Assembly (NCBI RefSeq): GCF_033568475.1
Contig: NC_133123.1
Span: 6,138,001 to 6,202,000, forward strand
Direction: 5' to 3'
DNA from: Henckelia pumila
Lineage: Eukaryota; Streptophyta; Magnoliopsida; Lamiales; Gesneriaceae
DNA: 64,000 bases
Shown here: in pieces, positions 62,644-64,000 of the stretch
Layout: each line of letters opens with the position of its first letter
Numbering within the stretch: position 1 is the first letter of the stretch
The notes under the pieces: generated by a model
Databases searched by the model: none
What the model was told of the DNA's origin: nothing
Seen by the model: the letters and a program-made list of their open reading frames with translations, nothing else
Position numbers and translations under genes: made by a program

Positions 62644-63981
62644 GGGTTTTTTTATATTTAATTTAAAAAAATTTAAATTGCAAAAGTAATTTGAATTAGG
62701 GGTGTTTGCAAATATATTTAGTATTAGTATAATATTTTTTTCCCAAAAATATAATTTTAATTTTAATTTTTGAATTTGATGATCATGTTAATAAATTTAA
62801 AAAAAATAAGCTAAACAAAAAATGTATAGTTAAAAAAAATTAGATTGATTAAATAAATTTATTTTGATCAAATTTATTTATAAAAAAATTAGTAAACAAA
62901 TTTTTTTAAATTAATTAAGTAATTAATAAAGTTTTATAAAAATATTATTTATTTAATATTAGTATGATATTTTTTCTCAAAAATCTAAATTTTAATTTTA
63001 ATTTTCGAATTTGATGACTACATTGAAAAATTTAAAAAAATAACAAAATAAAACAAAAAATTTATAGTTAAAAAAATTAGATTTATTAAATAAATTTATT
63101 TTCATCAGATATATTTATAAAAGCATTTAAAACAATATTTTTTTTAAAATTAATTATGCATTAATAATATTTTATAAAAGTATTAATTATTTAGTATTGA
63201 TATGATAATTTTTTTTCCTCAAAAATATAAATTTTTAGTTAACAAAAACCTAGAATTTTTGTATCAATTCGGCACGAATAGATCTGAATTAACTCTTCTA
63301 GGTTTATCCAGAACCGAGGAACCTTCACAAATCCAAACAAATTAAAATAAATATATGACTATGCTAACTAAAATTTAAATTAAAAATAAAATTTATATTT
63401 AAAAATATAAAATAAAATAAATTTAATGAAAATATGTTGTTTAAGTTATCTAATGCTTTTATAAATATATTTGATTAAAATAAATTTATTTAATCAATCT
63501 AATTTTTTTTAACTATAAATTTTTATTTTGATTATTTTTTTAATTTTTTAACGTGGTCATCAAATTCGAAAATTAAAATTAAAATTATATTTTTGTGAAA
63601 AAATTATTATACTAATATTAAATAAATAATATTTTTATAAAATATTATTAATTACTTGATTAATTTTAAAAATATTGTTAACTAATGTTTTTATAAATAT
63701 ATTTGATCAAAATAAATTTATTTAATCAATCTAATTTTTTTAACTATAAATTTTTTGTTTTGCTAATTTTTTAAAATTTTTAATGTGATCATCAAATTCG
63801 AAAATTAAAATTAAATTTATATTTTTGGGAAAAAATTATTATACTAATACTAAATAAATAAATTTTTTATAAAACATTATTATTTAAATAATTAATTTTT
63901 TTTAAAAAAAGAAAAGGAATGCAGTGGTGTTTTGTAGTATATTTGCAATTTAATTTTTTTTATAATTAAATATAAAAAAAC
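62644..63981. mobile_element. 1338-bp foldback element with subterminal tandem repeats, 9-bp duplication
   Basis: CATATTATA stands at both edges (62635-62643 and 63982-63990). Ends GGGTTTTTTTATATTTAA and TTAAATATAAAAAAACC are inverted. Each arm of about 600 bp contains tandem units of about 235-238 bp: left units start at 62716, 62951 and 63189, and the right arm carries the same units in inverse orientation (for example ATCAAATTCGAAAATTAAAA at about 63548 and 63791). A unique centre of about 200 bp (63240-63440) separates them. Mutator-like by duplication size and end type; no transposase. Confidence 0.82.
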
Positions 63982-64000
63982 CATATTATATAAGCATAAA

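Overview
This is nuclear DNA from a dicot plant. The genes have plant-type introns, and the families present (WRKY group IIe, DYW-class PPR, F-box/FBA, shaggy-like kinase, DUF1685, plastid J protein) are plant families. The intergenic DNA is AT-rich and full of plant transposons. The repeat types (GCTCGAGC hairpin arrays, GTGAGAC-type dispersed repeats) suggest an asterid, perhaps Lamiales, but that is an inference from remembered repeats and is not proven here.

Left part (1-15.2 kb). Positions 1 to about 7.4 kb hold a broken, almost genome-length endogenous pararetrovirus (Caulimoviridae). Its order is protease/RT/RNase H, transactivator-like gene, promoter and leader with a tRNA-Met primer site, movement protein, coat protein. 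An intact intronless F-box gene (7955-9226) follows. From 10.4 to 15.1 kb lies a broken Ty3/Gypsy chromovirus on the minus strand in a shared-LTR array. Two solo LTRs of other families are nested in it, one in gag and one in its own LTR, each with a recognisable 5-bp target duplication.

Middle (15.2-32.7 kb). A DYW-type PPR gene (15234-17618), a three-exon RING-H2 gene (19284-20202) and a three-exon WRKY65/69-like gene on the minus strand (20795-23127) are followed by 9.6 kb without a cellular gene. That stretch contains a solo LTR with perfect 5-bp duplications, a LINE RNase H fragment, a hairpin array and a 363-bp hairpin element with a 9-bp duplication.

Right part (32.7-58.4 kb). This is the gene-dense section: DUF1685 protein (+), DJC77-like plastid J/ferredoxin protein (-), ribosomal protein L11 (-), BIN2-clade GSK3/shaggy kinase (-), MIP3 Sec1-family protein (-) and phospholipase A1-IIdelta (+). 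I worked out exon boundaries for all of the multi-exon genes from GT/AG sites and reading phase. Apart from the kinase, the order matches what I remember of Arabidopsis At2g42760-42750-42740-42700-42690, so this looks like an old collinear block with a kinase gene in the middle. MIP3 and PLA1 are divergent and share one intergenic region.

Right edge (58.4-64 kb). No gene is recognised. Three different hairpin MITEs sit one after another, each separated by TA microsatellites. Beyond them are two long-TIR Mutator-like elements (634 bp and 1338 bp), a second copy of the PLA1 3' flank and hAT-like remnants. No tRNA, rRNA or CRISPR was found. I saw no undescribed multi-gene system; the novelty is mostly in repeat architecture.
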